A stretch of 64,000 nucleotides of DNA, from contig CAVWLB010000010.1 of assembly GCA_963755695.1 (NCBI GenBank), positions 1,178,001 through 1,242,000 on the forward strand. The letters run 5' to 3'. Of the stretch, positions 27,975 through 35,145 are shown piece by piece. The stretch comes from QHWT01 sp963755695. GTDB taxonomy: Bacteria > Acidobacteriota > Vicinamibacteria > Vicinamibacterales > 2-12-FULL-66-21. The notes under the pieces were generated by a model that was not told where the DNA came from, ran no database searches, and was given only the letters and a program-made list of their open reading frames with translations. Made by a program: the position numbers and the translations under genes. The first letter of the stretch is position 1, and each line of letters starts with the position of its first letter.

Positions 27975-28706
27975 TCAGCCTTTAAAATCGACCGACCTCG
28001 CCAGCCGCGCGAGCTCGCGCAGCTCCAGCGTCTCGGGACGCCGGCGCGCGTCGATTTCCGCCCGTGCCAGCGCCCTCGCCGGGTCGACGCCGAGCGGCTC
28101 GGCGAACGGACGCAAGGCATTGACCAACGTCTTACGGCGCTGCATGAAGATGGTCCGGACCAGCCGCTCGAAACTGGCCGCATCTTCGATTGCAACCGTT
28201 GGCGGCCGGAAGACGAGTCGCACCACCGCAGATCGAACCTTCGGCATGGGCCGGAATGCGCCCGGCGGAAGCGTCAGCACTCGGGTGACGTCGGCGGAGA
28301 GCCGGGTGAGGATGCCCAGCACTCCGTAATCGGCCGTCCCGACCGGCGCGGTTAACCGTTCCGCCACTTCCGCCTGCAGCATGATGGTCGCGTCCCGAAT
28401 CGCCGCCGTTCGGCGGGCCGTTTCCATCAACTTGAACAGGATCGGCGACGAGATGTTGTAAGGGAGGTTCCCGGCGACCCGCAGCGGTCCGCCGGCCGTC
28501 ATCTCCGCGAGATCCATCGAGAGCACGTCGCCGACGATGACACGGGCGTTGGACGGCAGTGAAGGGGCCAGGCGGGCAGCAAGGTCGCGGTCGATTTCGA
28601 CGGCCGTCAGCTCGCGCACCCGCGGCGCAAGTCTCGTCGTGATGATGCCGGGACCCGGGCCGATTTCCAGAAATCGGTCGTCAGGCCGAGGGGCAATCGC
28701 CTCCAC
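27975..28706 (-). CDS. rsmA: 16S rRNA dimethyladenosine transferase (RsmA/KsgA)
   Basis: Dimethylates two adenines near the 3' end of 16S rRNA. The frame shows FLEIGPGPGIIT (AdoMet binding), AVEIDRDLA, GNLPYNISSPILFK (NLPY catalytic motif), MLQAEVAERL, FRPMPKVRSAVVRL and FMQRRKTLVNAL. From the first usual start codon (GTG 28706) the protein lacks the conserved N-terminal motif. In the same frame, upstream bases 28707-28772 encode RKRFGQHFLEPVWADKVV, so translation must begin further up, but no ATG, GTG or TTG is available before an in-frame stop. A rare start (CTG or ATT) or a sequence error is likely. Confidence 0.88.
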   Translation of the reverse strand: MEAIAPRPDDRFLEIGPGPGIITTRLAPRVRELTAVEIDRDLAARLAPSLPSNARVIVGDVLSMDLAEMTAGGPLRVAGNLPYNISSPILFKLMETARRTAAIRDATIMLQAEVAERLTAPVGTADYGVLGILTRLSADVTRVLTLPPGAFRPMPKVRSAVVRLVFRPPTVAIEDAASFERLVRTIFMQRRKTLVNALRPFAEPLGVDPARALARAEIDARRRPETLELRELARLARSVDFKG

Positions 28707-28774
28707 GACCTTGTCCGCCCATACGGGCTCGAGGAAGTGCTGGCCGAATCGTTTCCTCGGCCGGGACTTGCGTT

Positions 28775-29173
28775 CTAGGCCTGCTCGATCGACTCGCCGC
28801 GCCAGAATTTCTCCTCAATCTCTTCGATCTCTTCCTCGCTCATCCCGAAGTAGTGGCCGAACTCGTGGATCACGGTTTCAGCGATGCAGTCGCGAATCTC
28901 TTCCTCGTCGGCGCACGCCTCTTCGATCGGTCGTTGATAGATCGAAATGCGATCCGGGAGGCTGTTGCCGTAGCCCCATCCGCGCTGCGTGAGCGGCGTG
29001 CCGTGATAGAGACCGAACAGCGTATCCCCCTCGTCGATCTCCATTTCCTCGAGGATGTCCGGCGATGGTTCTTCTTCCACCACGACGGCCACGTTGCGCA
29101 TCGCCTTTCGAAACCGTCGCGGAATCTCACGGAGCGCTTCCTCGACCAGCACAGTGAAGGCCTCGCGCGTCAC
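28775..29173 (-). CDS. Zincin-like metallopeptidase family protein
   Basis: A 132-residue protein with TVIHEFGHYFGMSEEE (HExxHxxxG, zinc ligands), preceded by GLYHGTPLTQRG and RISIYQRPIEEAC, as in the small bacterial metallopeptidase family PF06262. Its N-terminus MTREAFTVLVEEALREIPRR is also typical. No signal peptide, so cytosolic. Its substrate is unknown, and such proteins commonly sit next to housekeeping genes. The GTG start overlaps the nth stop (GTGA). The acidic stretch EEEIEEIEEK precedes the C-terminus. Confidence 0.85.
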   Translation of the reverse strand: MTREAFTVLVEEALREIPRRFRKAMRNVAVVVEEEPSPDILEEMEIDEGDTLFGLYHGTPLTQRGWGYGNSLPDRISIYQRPIEEACADEEEIRDCIAETVIHEFGHYFGMSEEEIEEIEEKFWRGESIEQA

Positions 29174-29898
29174 CGTGCCCTCCTTGGCTTCAGGCTTCGG
29201 GCTGCAGGCTTCAAGCTTCGGGTTTCATTCTTCACACCGGCAACCTTGCGCGGACGGGTGACGACCCCAAGCACGCTTCGGTAGTAGCTGCAATCGTCGC
29301 GAACGACGCATCGATCGCAGAGCGGCTTCGGCTTGCAGATTCGGCGGCCGTGCAGGATCAGGGTATCGGAGGTCAGCGTCCAGTGCTTCGGCGGCATTGC
29401 CGCACACAGCTGTTGTTCGACGACCTCAGGATCATCGGACTTCGCGATGCCGATCCGGTTCGACACGCGGAGCACGTGACGGTCTACCGGAAGGCCTGGC
29501 ACGCCGAGGGCATGACCGAGGACCACGTTCGCCGTCTTGCGGCCGACGCCGGGGAGTCCCGTGAGATCTTCCATCCGCGGCGGGATCTCTCCTCGGTACC
29601 GCTCCACGACCACCTTGGCCATTCCAACCAGCGCCTTCGATTTCATGCGGAAGAAGCCGGTCGACTGGATCTGCGGCTCGAGTTCGTCGGTGCTGGCCGT
29701 CGCAAGCGCCCGCGGGTCGGGGTAGCGCTTGAACAGCGCCGGCGTCACCTGGTTCACCCGTTCATCAGTGCACTGCGCCGAGAGGATCGTGGCGACGAGC
29801 AACTCGTACGCGTTCGAGTAGTGCAGCTCGGTATCCGCATTCGGGTGCTGCTTGGCGAGCTTCTTGATGATCGCGCGCGTCTCGGCTCGCGAGGGCAT
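29170..29898 (-). CDS. nth: Endonuclease III
   Basis: A 242-residue DNA glycosylase/AP lyase of base excision repair. Catalytic Lys121 is in the helix-hairpin-helix GLPGVGRKTANVVLG, and Asp139 is in LPVDRHVLRV. Cysteines 188, 194, 197 and 203 bind the 4Fe-4S cluster, with first spacing of five residues where E. coli Nth has six. The ATG at 29898 (MPSRAETRAII) is preferred; TACAAT lies six bases upstream. The last 25 residues (SLKPAARSLKP) are encoded by a simple repeat GGCTTCAGGCTTCGGGCTGC that belongs to an intergenic repeat family, so the tail is probably a repeat intrusion. Confidence 0.93.
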   Translation of the reverse strand: MPSRAETRAIIKKLAKQHPNADTELHYSNAYELLVATILSAQCTDERVNQVTPALFKRYPDPRALATASTDELEPQIQSTGFFRMKSKALVGMAKVVVERYRGEIPPRMEDLTGLPGVGRKTANVVLGHALGVPGLPVDRHVLRVSNRIGIAKSDDPEVVEQQLCAAMPPKHWTLTSDTLILHGRRICKPKPLCDRCVVRDDCSYYRSVLGVVTRPRKVAGVKNETRSLKPAARSLKPRRAR

Positions 29899-29930
29899 GA
29901 GGGTATTGTAGGGGATTCTCACAATCGAAG

Positions 29931-30068
29931 AGTCGAAGGAAGACCGAAGGGTCGAAGGAGCACCCAATGGTTATCGAAGGAGCAACCAGGCCTTATCGAA
30001 GGAGCAACCTAGCCCTATCGAAGGAGCATCCAAGCCTTATCGAACGAGCGAAGGAGCGGAGGAGCGAT
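29931..30068. repeat. TCGAAGGAGCAACC-type array
   Basis: Six or more degenerate units such as TTATCGAAGGAGCAACCAGG and CTATCGAAGGAGCATCCAAG fill the stretch upstream of nth and downstream of the GxxExxY remnant. A reverse-complement array of the same family lies at 30405-30527. Confidence 0.85.
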
Positions 30069-30078
30069 AAAGGCCCCA

Positions 30079-30396
30079 TCAGGATTCTTCAAAGTTGGAG
30101 GGCGGTTGGACTCGCGTTCGTTGGCCCGCTTCCTTTGATTCCGCCGCCGGGGATCTCTCGAGATCCGGATGCAGGACCCGACGGATACCGTGTCGAAGAA
30201 TCGGCACATTGAAGTTGATGCGGAAACCGACGGACAGGCCCGTCATCTTCAGGTACGTCTTCACCTGCGCGATGTGTACCGGCAGCACTTGCTCCACTGC
30301 CTTGATTTCGACGATGACGGTCTGCTCGACAAGCAGGTCGAGCCTGTACGAGCAGGGCAGCTGCCTGTTGCGCTCCGTCGGACCTGCAACCCTTCA
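30079..30396 (-). pseudogene. GxxExxY-family protein, N-terminus lost
   Basis: The frame from about 30396 reads TERNRQLPCSYRLDLLVEQ, TVIVEIKAVEQVLPVHIAQV, KTYLKMTGLSVGFRINFNVP and ILRHGIRRVLHP. This matches the second half of GxxExxY proteins (about 125 residues; the motif that names them lies in the missing part). Its conserved D-x-L...ExK pattern (RLDLLVE, VEIKAV) resembles a PD-(D/E)XK nuclease core. A stop (TGA) precedes it in frame, and roughly the first 45 residues are absent. A start at GTG 30297 would give only 72 residues. It lies between inverted copies of a repeat array. Confidence 0.6.
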
Positions 30397-30404
30397 GGCC
30401 TAAG

Positions 30405-30527
30405 ATCTTCGGATTGAGAATCCCTCAGATTCGAGATCCTTCGAATCTTCGACCTTCGAGCTCCTTCGAAGAATAAAAGAGCGTTCTCCTTCGACTCCTT
30501 CGCTCTTCCTTCGAACCTTCGATTGTC
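30405..30527. repeat. GCTCCTTCGA-type array, inverted relative to 29931-30068
   Basis: Units such as CTTCGACCTTCGAGCTCCTT and TCGACTCCTTCGCTCTTCCT fill the stretch between the GxxExxY remnant and the polymerase gene, abutting the polymerase stop. They are the reverse complement of the array on the other side of the remnant. Confidence 0.8.
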
Positions 30528-31573
30528 TAGACAGCAAACAGCGCAGGATCCCCACCTGCCCTCAACAGACCCGGGCAGGTGACGTTGACGGAGCGGACCG
30601 GGCGGTCGGGGCGGGACCTCTTCTCGAGCAACTCGCACGCAACGGCGGCCAGCGGTTCGTCGAGGGCAGAGGGTTGCGCGAGTGCGGCAGTCCGCGACTC
30701 GACGCGGCCGTCGACGTGACGGAGGCGCACGGTGACCGACCGCGCAAACATCCCGTGCGCCCGCAGTTGACGCCCGAGGTGTTCGGCCCGCGCCCGGACC
30801 AGCGCTCTCAGCACCTCCGCATCCGCAGTGGGCGTTGGCAGTTCGTAGTCATCGATCGGAGCGTGAAGGAGTGCCGTCGGTCGAACCCGCGTGAAATCGA
30901 TGCCCGCCGCGTGCCGTGTGAGCGCCGCGGCGGGACGACCGGCCAGGAGAGCGAGTTGCGCCTCTGAGAATTTGGCGAGCTGGCCGAGTCGCCGTATGCC
31001 GGCAGCGCGAAGCTTCCGGCCGAGCGCCGCGTCGACACCTGGGAGCAGTTCGATCTTCAAGGGCGCGAGGAATCGGGCCTCGTATCCCTCGAGCACGTGA
31101 ACGACACCACGCGGACGCGCGAGCTGAGACGCAATCCGCGCAACCACCTTGGATCGGGCCAGTCCACAGGCGGCGTCCAGCCCCATCGCCTGCAGCGCCG
31201 CCTGGATCCGCTCGATGGCGGCAATGTCGGCCGAGGCGGTGGATGCGCGCGGCATCGCCATGAACGCTTCGTCGATCGACATCCACTCGATGTCGGCGCT
31301 CTCGCGCCTGAGCACCTCGTCGACCCGCGCGGATGCCGCGAGGTAGGCATCGACTGCGCCGCCGAGAAAGATCGCCTGGGGACATCGCACCGATGCCTGC
31401 GCGAGCAGCATGCCCGGACGAACGCCTGCCCGCCGTGCTTCGCGCGAGGCCGCCGCCACGACGCCGCCGCTCCCGGGACGGCCGCCAATCACCACCGCCT
31501 GACCGATCAGGTCCGGTCTGCGCGCACGCTCAACCGCAATGAAAAACGATCCAAGATCGACGTGGGCAATCAT
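30527..31573 (-). CDS. Y-family DNA polymerase (DinB-like)
   Basis: A 348-residue translesion polymerase. Catalytic metal ligands are Asp6 in AHVDLGSFF and Asp101-Glu102 in MSIDEAFM. RKLRAAGIRRLGQL is the thumb helix-hairpin-helix region, and the C-terminal third is the little-finger domain (HVDGRVESRTAAL). The final residues GGDPALFAV contain a possible sliding-clamp binding motif (DPALF, compare QLxLF). It is 39 bp downstream of the DUF3467 gene, which follows lexA, so the three appear to form an SOS-controlled unit. Distinction between DinB and ImuB-like function cannot be made from this alone; no imuA or dnaE2 is seen. Confidence 0.88.
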   Translation of the reverse strand: MIAHVDLGSFFIAVERARRPDLIGQAVVIGGRPGSGGVVAAASREARRAGVRPGMLLAQASVRCPQAIFLGGAVDAYLAASARVDEVLRRESADIEWMSIDEAFMAMPRASTASADIAAIERIQAALQAMGLDAACGLARSKVVARIASQLARPRGVVHVLEGYEARFLAPLKIELLPGVDAALGRKLRAAGIRRLGQLAKFSEAQLALLAGRPAAALTRHAAGIDFTRVRPTALLHAPIDDYELPTPTADAEVLRALVRARAEHLGRQLRAHGMFARSVTVRLRHVDGRVESRTAALAQPSALDEPLAAVACELLEKRSRPDRPVRSVNVTCPGLLRAGGDPALFAV

Positions 31574-31612
31574 GGCGCCTTCCGGCAGCCGTTTCCGTTC
31601 GGCGTCCTCCGG

Positions 31613-31930
31613 CTAATGCACCGGGCCCTTGTCCCAGCCAGGCGGCGTCCCGGTCGACTCGGTGAACACCCGCACGTGTTCCTGCAGGGCGGCGATCAGG
31701 TTGGGCACGACCTGGAGCGGCAGGACAATGCGTACGCGGACGGGGGCTTTGATGGTGTGCTCCTGCTCGGCGGCCTCGATGTCTCTCTGCGAGAGCGGCT
31801 GCACTTCGCAGAACGACAGCGTGAAATCGAACGGCGTGTGCGAAATTGCGCAGAAGTTCGCGTACGTCCGCGGCGAGTCGCCGGTCTCGTCGGGAACGAT
31901 GGTGAAATTGATCTGTTTGCGTTCGTTCAT
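31613..31930 (-). CDS. DUF3467 domain protein
   Basis: A 105-residue protein: NFTIVPDETGDSPRTYANFC, then AISHTPFDFTLSFCEVQP, and VRIVLPLQVVPNLIAALQEH. These match the DUF3467 family, small bacterial proteins with the YxNxxxxSxxPxDFxxxF pattern and no known function. It starts 16 bp after lexA and precedes the Y-family polymerase. The position suggests LexA control, not a known biochemical role. Confidence 0.8.
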   Translation of the reverse strand: MNERKQINFTIVPDETGDSPRTYANFCAISHTPFDFTLSFCEVQPLSQRDIEAAEQEHTIKAPVRVRIVLPLQVVPNLIAALQEHVRVFTESTGTPPGWDKGPVH

Positions 31931-31946
31931 GCCCCAGTATGCGCGA

Positions 31947-32552
31947 TCAATACCGGCGCATGACGCCGATCACCACCCCCTGCACTTGCACCTGCTCCGA
32001 GGGGACGATGATCGGCTGCATCGCAGGATTGGCCGGCTGGAGGCGGATGTTCCCCTGTTCGCGATACAGCTTCTTCAACGTGACGTCGGCGCCGTTCAGC
32101 AACGCGATGACCATTTCCCCGTTTTCCGCCGTCCGGCGATCTTCGACGATGACGTAGTCGCCGTCCCGAATCTGCTCGTCGATCATCGAGTCGCCCTTGA
32201 CGCGCAGCACATAGGTATCGCGCTTGCCGACGAGGTCTTCCGGCACCGCAATGGTTTCGCTGCCAACGACGGCTTCGATTGGAACGCCGGCGGCGACGTA
32301 CCCGAGCAGCGGCAGTTCGACGGCCCGGCCCCCGAGCCGCGACGAGACGAGCTCGACCGAACGACTGCGATTCCACGCGCGCTTGATGAATCCTTTTTCC
32401 TGAAGATTGGTCAGGTGCTTGTGGACGGTCGCGAGCGATGACAGGCCGAAGCGACGGCCGATTTCCTCCAGGCTTGGCGCATAGCCATGTTGCTGAATGA
32501 AATCGTTGAGGTAGTCGAGAATCTCCCGCTGGCGTTTCGTCAGTGGCAGCAT
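31947..32552 (-). CDS. lexA: LexA repressor
   Basis: A 201-residue SOS repressor. Residues 1-66 are a winged helix (LTKRQREILDYLNDFIQQHG, then APSLEEIGRRFGLSSLATVH). The self-cleavage site is Ala88-Gly89 in YVAAGVP; the catalytic pair is Ser122 in KGDSMID and Lys160 in DVTLKKLY. After DNA damage, RecA filaments stimulate its cleavage. The first codon lies eight bases after a -10 box. A direct repeat inside its own promoter is a candidate operator. DUF3467 and a translesion polymerase follow on the same strand. Confidence 0.95.
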   Translation of the reverse strand: MLPLTKRQREILDYLNDFIQQHGYAPSLEEIGRRFGLSSLATVHKHLTNLQEKGFIKRAWNRSRSVELVSSRLGGRAVELPLLGYVAAGVPIEAVVGSETIAVPEDLVGKRDTYVLRVKGDSMIDEQIRDGDYVIVEDRRTAENGEMVIALLNGADVTLKKLYREQGNIRLQPANPAMQPIIVPSEQVQVQGVVIGVMRRY

Positions 32553-32560
32553 GGCGCCGC

Positions 32561-32589
32561 ACTATATGCAAAAGAAAAGCGAAAGTCAA
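32561..32589 (-). promoter_or_regulatory. lexA promoter with candidate LexA operator
   Basis: On the minus strand TTGACT (32589-32584), a 17-base spacer and TATAGT (32566-32561) form a near-consensus sigma-70 promoter; the ATG follows eight bases later. The spacer holds a direct repeat, GCAAAAG (32568-32574) and GCGAAAG (32579-32585) on the plus strand, 11 bp apart centre to centre. Its position inside the core promoter fits a repressor site; that LexA binds it is inference. Confidence 0.7.
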
Positions 32590-32603
32590 TGGCCCTTCCG
32601 TTT

Positions 32604-32630
32604 AACCTTCGCCCCGCAGTAACGGTCTAA
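32604..32630 (+). promoter_or_regulatory. Candidate ECF-type promoter of the sigma gene
   Basis: AACCTT (32604-32609), 15 bases and GTCTAA (32625-32630) resemble the RpoE-like consensus GGAACTT-N15/16-GTCNAA. The expected start is about 32637, just before the ATG at 32642. This suggests autoregulation of the ECF sigma factor. Confidence 0.5.
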
Positions 32631-32641
32631 CGACGTGAGGC

Positions 32642-33229
32642 ATGCTGACCAACGTGTGGCCGCGGATTACCGACAGCCCCGGCAAGCTCGTGGTGACCAA
32701 TCCCACTGATGCCGAGCTGGTCGAGGCGTGTCTCGCCGGCCGGCGCGACGCCTTCGACACCATCGTCGAACGGCATCGCCGTCAGGTCTACCAGCTCTGT
32801 TACCGGTTCGTCGGCAATCACGAAGATGCCAGCGATCTCGCCCAGGATGTCTTCGTCCGCGCGTATCGAGGCCTGCATCGCTTCAAGGGGCATGCGTCGC
32901 TTGCCACCTGGTTGTATCGGATCAGCGTCAACGTCTCTCTGAACCGGGTCTCGGCCCGGCGACCCATCACGTCGCCGATCACAGAGCATCGGCTGATAAG
33001 CGCCGCCGACAGTCCGGCCGATCTGGTGTTGCGCGAAGAGCGCGCCGAGCAGGTGCGCGCCGCAATCGCGCGGCTGCCGAAGAAACAGCGCGCAACGTTG
33101 ATCCTGCGCATGTATCACGAGCTGCCACACGATCAAATCGCGAGCGTGCTCGGCAGCTCGGTTGGCGCGGTGAAGGCCAACTTCTTTCATGCACTCAACA
33201 ATCTGAAGAAACTGCTGGGCACCATATGA
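32642..33229 (+). CDS. ECF-family RNA polymerase sigma factor
   Basis: A 195-residue sigma-70 factor of the extracytoplasmic function group. Region 2 covers DAFDTIVERHRRQVYQLCYR, then DASDLAQDVFVRAYRGLHRF and ASLATWLYRISVNVSLN. Region 4 covers IARLPKKQRATLILRMYHEL, HDQIASVLGSSVGAVKANFF and HALNNLKKLL. Residues 1-20 precede the usual start; ATG 32642 follows the candidate ECF promoter closely. The anti-sigma gene overlaps its stop (ATGA), and a periplasmic protein gene follows. It is divergent from lexA with 89 bp between start codons. Confidence 0.92.
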   Translation: MLTNVWPRITDSPGKLVVTNPTDAELVEACLAGRRDAFDTIVERHRRQVYQLCYRFVGNHEDASDLAQDVFVRAYRGLHRFKGHASLATWLYRISVNVSLNRVSARRPITSPITEHRLISAADSPADLVLREERAEQVRAAIARLPKKQRATLILRMYHELPHDQIASVLGSSVGAVKANFFHALNNLKKLLGTI

Positions 33230-33792
33230 GTCACCTGTCGCCTTCGGCATTCGTGGACCTGCTGGACCAGGCGCTCGATCCGGCTCACGCGGCCCATCTG
33301 GAGCGGTGCGATGCGTGCCGCACCCAGGCGAATGCGCTGCAGTCGACGCTGAAGGAGGCGCGCAGCGATGGGATGCTCGAGCCGTCGCCGCTGTTCTGGG
33401 ATCATTTCCAGAAACGCGTGCAGCAGGCGATTGCTGCCGAGCCCTCGCCGCGCCGCTCGTGGCATCTCCTTCGGCCCATGCCGGCGCTCGTCACCGTGAT
33501 GGTGATTGCAGTCGCCATCGCAACGATTACGCTCTATCCTCGTCGCGCGCACGACGGGCCCGCGGACGTTGCGCCACCGGCCGCAGTCGTTCCCGCGGTC
33601 GACCCGGCGGACGATCCGGCGTGGATGCTCCTGCGCGACGTGGCCGCTGATATGGCCATCGAAGACGCGCCCGACGCCGGCATGATGCTGCGCCCGGGCG
33701 AGACTGAAAACGCTGTCCTGCAATTGACGCCGGACGAGCGCACTGAGCTGCGACGGCTGCTGCAGGACGCGCTCAAGCGGGCAGGCGCCTGA
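33226..33792 (+). CDS. Transmembrane anti-sigma factor
   Basis: A 188-residue protein: residues 1-45 have HLERCDACRTQ, an HxxxCxxC zinc-finger (ZAS) motif of anti-sigma factors (AHLERCDAC). One transmembrane helix lies at about 86-105 (ALVTVMVIAVAIATITLY), and a proline/alanine-rich periplasmic part ends in a helix with LTPDERTELRRLLQDALKRA. The start overlaps the sigma stop by four bases, which ties their ratio. It would hold the sigma factor at the membrane until an envelope signal arrives. Confidence 0.85.
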   Translation: MSHLSPSAFVDLLDQALDPAHAAHLERCDACRTQANALQSTLKEARSDGMLEPSPLFWDHFQKRVQQAIAAEPSPRRSWHLLRPMPALVTVMVIAVAIATITLYPRRAHDGPADVAPPAAVVPAVDPADDPAWMLLRDVAADMAIEDAPDAGMMLRPGETENAVLQLTPDERTELRRLLQDALKRAGA

Positions 33793-33803
33793 GGATTCAA
33801 CCC

Positions 33804-34334
33804 GTGCGCGCTCAATTCGTGCTGATTGCGCTCCTTGTCTTCAGCGGCCGAGTAGCTGCCCGGCAGCAGGCCGCGCCGACACCGGAACCCGCTCCTCCGG
33901 CCGCGGACGCGCAAGGCGTTTCTGCAGGTGAAATACAGCGGTTGTACGACGCCTACGCGCTGGTGCAGGCGCAGGAGGCGTTGCAGCTGACCGACGATCG
34001 CTACGTCCGCTTCGTCGCACGCCTGAAGGCTCTCCAGGAAACCCGGCGGCGCCACGTCATCGCTCGCAACCGGATTCTCCAGGACCTCCGGCGGCTGTCG
34101 AACCCGCAGGCGCCCGTTGACGAAGCGGCCATGCGCGATCGACTCAAGGCGCTTCGCGACGAGGACGACCGCGGCGCGGCCGAGGTCCAAAAGGCGTACG
34201 ATGCCGTCGACGAGCTGCTGGATGTCCGGCAGCAGGTGAAGTTCCGCCTGTTCGAGGAGCAGATGGATCGGAAGCGCCTGGATCTCCTCATGCGCGCCCG
34301 TCAGAACGCGCGAGGGCGGAGAGGGGGAAGTTGA
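33804..34334 (+). CDS. Periplasmic CpxP/Spy-like helical protein
   Basis: A 176-residue protein from GTG 33804 with signal peptide RAQFVLIALLVFSGRVAA and a helical mature part rich in charged residues. LQLTDDRYVRFVARLKALQE is an LTxxQ-like segment, followed by DVRQQVKFRLFEEQMDRKRL. This is the pattern of Spy/CpxP periplasmic sensors and chaperones. It follows the anti-sigma gene by 11 bp, so it probably acts as a sensor or feedback protein for that pair. Family assignment is by pattern and position. Confidence 0.65.
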   Translation: MRAQFVLIALLVFSGRVAARQQAAPTPEPAPPAADAQGVSAGEIQRLYDAYALVQAQEALQLTDDRYVRFVARLKALQETRRRHVIARNRILQDLRRLSNPQAPVDEAAMRDRLKALRDEDDRGAAEVQKAYDAVDELLDVRQQVKFRLFEEQMDRKRLDLLMRARQNARGRRGGS

Positions 34335-34398
34335 AAGGCTTCGGGCTTCGGGCTTCGGGCTCCGGGCTCCGGGCTCCAGGAGCCTGAAGCCTGAAGCC
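34335..34398 (+). repeat. GGGCTTC/GGGCTCC run forming a hairpin
   Basis: GGCTTCGGGCTTCGGGCTTC with GGGCTCC repeats is followed by AGGAGCCTGAAGCCTGAAGC, its reverse complement. The structure lies just after the periplasmic protein gene and may end the transcript. The same unit encodes the odd tail of nth. Confidence 0.75.
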
Positions 34399-34447
34399 CC
34401 TCCTCCTGCTAGAATGGATCTGCCAGTTGCCGCCGGGCTTCACGTTC

Positions 34448-35059
34448 ATGCAGGTTCAGAATCACAACACTCTTCGCGGATTCGCAGTCCTCGCCGGCTT
34501 CTGTTTCTCCGTGTCGCTTGCGGCTCAGGCGACGCCCACGAAACAGGACGCCGCGCGATTTGAAACCAAGCTTGCCCAGATCGCTCAGCAGGGGACTGTG
34601 GCGCATCCGCCGCGGGCATCGCGCACGACACAGGTGACCGACGCAGAGGTCAACGCCTACCTGAAATACTCCGCGAGCGGCGTCCCTGTGGGCATCGTCG
34701 ATCCCACGCTCTCCGCGCTCGGGAACGGGCGGGTCGGCGGCCGCGCCATCGTCGATCTCGATGCGGTACGGAAGCAGAAGAAGCGCGGGTGGGGCGACCC
34801 GCTCGGTTATCTGACGGGACGATTGCCCGTCACCGCCGCCGGGACGCTCACCACGCAGAACGGGACGGGCAAGTTTCAACTCGAAAGTGCCGAGATCTCC
34901 GGCGTGACGATCCCGAAGGCGCTGCTGCAGGAGCTCCTCAGTTACTACTCGAAGACCCCGGAGAACCCCGCGGGCATCAACATGGACGATCCGTTCGCTC
35001 TGCCGTCCGCAATCCGCGAAATCAAAGTCGGGCAGGGAACCGCGACGATCGTCCAGTAG
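34448..35059 (+). CDS. Exported protein of unknown function
   Basis: A 203-residue protein from ATG 34448 with a signal peptide LRGFAVLAGFCFSVSLAAQA. The mature part has VTDAEVNAYLKYSA, PTLSALGNGRVGGRAIVDLD and GKFQLESAEISGVTIPKALL, ending DDPFALPSAIREIKVGQGTA. The pattern of repeated short beta strands and a late PKALLQELLSYYSK helix suggests a lipid-binding-like periplasmic fold, but I cannot name a family. It has no partner in an operon; recG starts 86 bp further on. Confidence 0.7.
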   Translation: MQVQNHNTLRGFAVLAGFCFSVSLAAQATPTKQDAARFETKLAQIAQQGTVAHPPRASRTTQVTDAEVNAYLKYSASGVPVGIVDPTLSALGNGRVGGRAIVDLDAVRKQKKRGWGDPLGYLTGRLPVTAAGTLTTQNGTGKFQLESAEISGVTIPKALLQELLSYYSKTPENPAGINMDDPFALPSAIREIKVGQGTATIVQ

Positions 35060-35145
35060 TGTCCCGGTTCAATGTTCATGTTCACTGTTCAATGCCGAAC
35101 GCTTGAGAACTGGAACATTCAGCGTTGAGCATTGAGCGGTCGAGC

